In this document: positions 60,927 to 64,000 of the stretch, piece by piece
Layout of the letters: the number at the start of each line of letters is the position of its first letter
Position numbering within the stretch: position 1 is the first letter of the stretch
Origin: Sipunculus nudus
Taxonomy: Eukaryota; Annelida; Sipuncula; Golfingiida; Sipunculidae
Assembly (NCBI GenBank): GCA_026874595.1
Contig: CM049321.1
Span: 4,953,479 to 5,017,478 of the forward strand
Reading direction: 5' to 3'
Length of the DNA: 64,000 bases
Program-made: the position numbers and the translations under genes
Notes under the pieces: model-generated
Database searches by the model: none
What the model was told of the DNA's origin: nothing
The model's input: only the letters and a program-made list of their open reading frames with translations

Positions 60927-63168
60927 GTAAAGCAGTATAAGAAACATTGCAATAATTGATTATAATAAAGATGTAAGGAATATGTTAATTGTCATCATGA
61001 TGATAATCATTATCATGTTCTAAAGACAGATAGGAGAAAATCAGTTAATAATCAATGGATTAGCAGGTATAATTATGTGGTCACTGTGTAAGGGTGAAAT
61101 AACTGTTTTAAAATGTGAACGCGATTTCGGTGATATTTATTTAAGGTGATACCCCAATTGCTCATCAGCGCCATCTTGAGGGATTACTCTATACTAAGGG
61201 GGGATCGTGCGATCGCTCGGCGATAGCACACATCTAGTTGCAATATATATTTTAAGTGTAACTAAATTGAATAAGGTATCTAATTTTTATAAGGTCATTT
61301 GGAGTTGCACTTGATGAACGGTAGATGGTTTGGTCAACACCTAAAATGTTAAGCAATGTAATGTGGCTCTAAACAGGTATCTAAAATAAAACTTAAAACA
61401 ATTTGCCTGTCCATTTTATTAACTCCGTGTATACAGCAATGATGCCACTTTTGTCCATATCAACGTCTTGTTTGAAACATGTAAAGTATCAAAACAGTTA
61501 AGTAGGGAAAGAGGTGATGAAAATCAAAAGCATTTGATTGAAAACAGTGTATATTTGATTTATCGTAACTTGACGGATAATTTTTACTCTTTACAGAGGG
61601 AAACCTGGGTATGAGAGAAGAGCTATTACCAAGGTGATACAAAATATCTTCCAGTGTAATATGGAACGCCTACCTATGGAAGTATTAAACCGCTATTCAC
61701 TGTTTGTGTTCAATCCACCACGGTTCAAGGATTATATATCTTGTGCGAACAAGGCAATGAGTCACTTCAAGAAATATTCGAAACCAAGGTGGCCCGTAGG
61801 AAGATGGTTGAAGTATATAAGTAAAGGAAATTCAATCGAGAGTTGTGCCTTATTCACGAAAAATCTGTGCTGGAAACATTTTCTCAATGAAACACTGGGG
61901 AGGCTGTGTTATCAATCCAAAATGGAGTGTTATAAAATGTCTTCCCCTGGAACAAAGTGCCTTCCACATATGCACGACGCTTTTTACAATTATACACACT
62001 GTATTGTTCTACATAAACAAATAAAAAAGCCATGCTTGCCTCCGTTGGTGAAGAGTTGTATGACCAGTAACACAATAGCAATAAAAACAATTCGTTTGAC
62101 TATGCGTGAGTTGGAACACATACTGAAAATAGATAACAGTATTAAAGTCATACACCATTTTCGTGACCCGCGCGCCATTATATTATCGCGTCGAAACACA
62201 CATACATTATCCATTTCTATGAACCGATCTTTGGTATCGGAGGCGAAACATCTATGCCTCCGGATGTCACGTGACCTCCAAGCCCGGCAGCGATTGGAGA
62301 TGATATACCCACATACATTTTTTCAAACTAAATATGAAGATTTAGCAGAATTCCCGAGAAATTCAGCAAGAAGCATTTACAGTTTTCTCGGCGGGGACGT
62401 TCCGGATATGGTGCTGGATTCGCTTGATGCTCTGACGCATAATCCAGGAGAGGAAACAAGCTTCCGAACTAACCGCAAAAACGGTGCCGAAACTGCTTCC
62501 AAGTGGAGAAAGACTATTAGTAAAAAAGACATGCGTACCCTAACCCGTATTTGTAAAGAAATCCTAGAAGAGCTTGATTATCCCATGTAAGTCAAGCCAA
62601 CCAGTTTCCGTTATTTTATTATAACTTATAACACATTTTGGTTATTCAAGATTATCAATTTAGATATAACATAAAACGAGCAATGGCAGAATAATAGCGG
62701 TACAGCAATTTCGACATGCGACCTGTGACATCCAAGTTTTAGTGTGTACGCATAATGGCAGCCACCGTGAGCGGTTACGAGACACTGGAAGAAATGAACC
62801 TGAACAGTGTTCAGACGAGGGGCTATCTGCGCTGATAGTTTGGTGTCAAAGGGACGCGCATCTGCAATGCATAGAGGAAAAAACTTTTTTTACTCTTTCT
62901 CGCCCAAGACCGCAAAGTATTTGAGAATTTATTTATTTGTGAATTAATAATAGTGCATGTAATTTCTTAGGTTGCTGTTTCTTATTAATCTTCCGTTCGT
63001 ACTTTTAGACTCTACGGCCAGGCTATCCTCAACATTATTACGCGACCAGAAATTCTAGACTTCATTGAGAGTCAATCGATCACTCGACTCAGTACTTCTG
63101 TGAGAGAGAACAGTTGGGTAAACAATACCTGTATCTTCCTTAACATAGTACTTGTTGACGGTTTGTGA
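60712..63168 (+). CDS. Carbohydrate (Gal/GalNAc/GlcNAc 6-O-type) sulfotransferase, 5' exon not found
   Basis: Exons 60712-60926, 61597-62586 and, less surely, 63009-63168. The PAPS 5'-phosphosulfate loop is LLLTYMRGGSSFLGEVF, followed by NQNPSAMYWYEPLDAV; the 3'-phosphate site is VIHHFRDPRAIILSR. Later blocks TKYEDLAEFP and TASKWRKTIS are typical of CHST1/3/7-type Golgi enzymes, which transfer sulfate from PAPS to sugar 6-hydroxyls in glycans. Such enzymes are type II membrane proteins; the cytoplasmic tail and membrane anchor must be on an upstream exon ending in phase 0, not recognised between 57.4 and 60.7 kb. The segment between the two PAPS sites is long and Cys-rich (about 10 Cys), pointing to a lineage-specific disulfide-bonded insert. 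The exact sugar acceptor cannot be told from sequence. Confidence 0.85.
61597..62586 (+). CDS. Sulfotransferase main exon (3'-PAPS site to end of domain)
   Basis: Acceptor CTTTACAG at 61589-61596; the first base completes the split Arg. It encodes 330 residues with the 3'-PB motif FRDPRAIILSR, the KYEDL motif and the terminal helix RICKEILEELDYP. If the donor at 62587 is not used, the frame ends immediately at TAA 62588-62590 (DYPM*), which is where CHST-family domains normally stop. Confidence 0.93.
63009..63168 (+). CDS. Possible alternative terminal exon of the sulfotransferase
   Basis: A pyrimidine-rich acceptor ends TTTTAG at 63008. Joined to the donor GTAAGT at 62587, the phase fits (two bases plus one) and the frame stays open for 53 codons, from LYGQAILNIITRPEI to TGA 63166. 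No known domain is recognised in this tail. Because the unspliced form already ends at a natural position, this exon may be an alternative C-terminus or a chance match. Confidence 0.4.
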
Positions 63169-63671
63169 CGGTTTTTTTCACAATTGTAATCATACTATTA
63201 GGGCCCCTTTTTTCCTTTTTTTTTCTTACGCTCATTTTCGAAATGTATTCGACTTTTCAAATGTAATTACTTTAAACATTTTTACCGGTTACGAATAAAT
63301 ACGTTTCAAGACCTATATTATGAACCTATACGCTTGGAACAATCGTCTATCATACTATGCAGCAAGCGGAAACTTATGACAAAAATAAAAATGATAAGCA
63401 CCACATTCTGTAATTTGACTCGAAGATTTCGGAAATTGGAACCATCCATTTAATTGTCAAAGTTTAAATATAAATAGATATATTTTAATGGGAATATTCA
63501 TAAGACAAGGTAGATCAATCAATCGCGTGGTTTGCTCTGATTGGATGTGGGTATGAAACAAAAAGTAAAAGCTCCATTGTCTGTTTTTTTATAAATGTGG
63601 CTGATATAAGTTATGGTGTACTGCTGTTTTTTTGGACAGATTCTGAGAGGTCACTTCAGACAGAGTCACTA

Positions 63672-63893
63672 TATTTAGGCCTCTCGGCTTTACCAGCTGG
63701 CAACCCGGATTCAATCCCCGGCATGGCCATGAGGTTGGGTTGCAGTAGCCCGTCCAGGGCCGGTCGGTTTCTCCGGGTCCTCCGGTTTACTTTACCTCAT
63801 CATACCACTGAACGCCAACATCGGCGCCATTGAAAGTACCTTCATTAGTTATTATAACAATTTGTAAAGTTCATGTAAAATAAATATAGTTGT
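63672..63893 (+). repeat. tRNA-derived SINE, copy 3
   Basis: Head GGCCTCTCGGCTTTACCAGC, B-box-like GGATTCAATCC (63707-63717), core GGTTTCTCCGGGTCCTCCGG, tail CATGTAAAATAAATATAG. Confidence 0.82.
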
Positions 63894-63899
63894 TCAGTT

Positions 63900-64000
63900 A
63901 TGCTGGACTCGAATTCGGACTCTTACTACAGCCCGGACTCTGACTACAGTCCAGACTCTTACTACAGCCCGGACTCTGATTACAGTCCAGACACTAACTA
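63900..64000 (+). repeat. Minisatellite, 36-bp units, open to the window edge
   Basis: Alternating TACTACAGCCCGGACTCT and GACTACAGTCCAGACTCT units. From ATG 63900 the frame is open through the edge and reads as SPDS / YYSPDSDY repeats. Whether it is translated cannot be judged from this window. Confidence 0.8.

Overview
The window is eukaryotic nuclear DNA, AT-rich, with small exons far apart and a very high load of interspersed, tandem and foldback repeats. The repeat style (CTTGACC-rich arrays, tRNA-derived SINEs, GA/TA/poly-G tracts) and the gene content point to a mollusc, most likely a bivalve. That assignment is inference; no taxon marker is visible.

Three host genes can be supported. 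(1) PTPN23/HD-PTP, minus strand: six exons from 18952 down to 3591 encode about 235 N-terminal residues of the BRO1 domain, all joined in phase; the gene runs off the left edge. (2) A DegT/DnrJ/EryC1-type PLP aminotransferase-fold gene, plus strand: three exons (29610-29670, 35165-36126, 37417-37737) give a complete 447-residue protein. (3) A carbohydrate sulfotransferase, plus strand: exons 60712-60926, 61597-62586 and possibly 63009-63168; its 5' exon was not found. The genes have no obvious shared pathway. Genes 1 and 2 are divergent, about 10.6 kb apart.

Layout: 1-18950 is PTPN23 introns full of repeats. 18979-25424 is a pile-up of three long-TIR foldback elements, one nested in another and the third sharing nearly the same target, starting 27 bp upstream of the PTPN23 ATG. 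A further inverted repeat pair (17092-17562 and 27164-27650) brackets this region. 29-38 kb is the aminotransferase gene. 38-53 kb is repeat-rich with no gene: hairpin-ended elements, a higher-order tandem array, SINEs and microsatellites. 53425-57401 is a decayed Ty3/Gypsy LTR retrotransposon. 57.4-63.2 kb holds the sulfotransferase gene, and the right edge has a SINE and a minisatellite.

The most notable finds are the foldback pile-up at the PTPN23 start (target-site duplications readable on the sequence), a family of repeats with matching terminal inverted repeats plus a hairpin end and internal tandem arrays, the 12-bp palindrome GGTGGCGCCACC recurring in several unrelated repeat contexts, a GC-AG intron in PTPN23, and a stop codon lying inside a splice-donor-like site at the end of the sulfotransferase domain.
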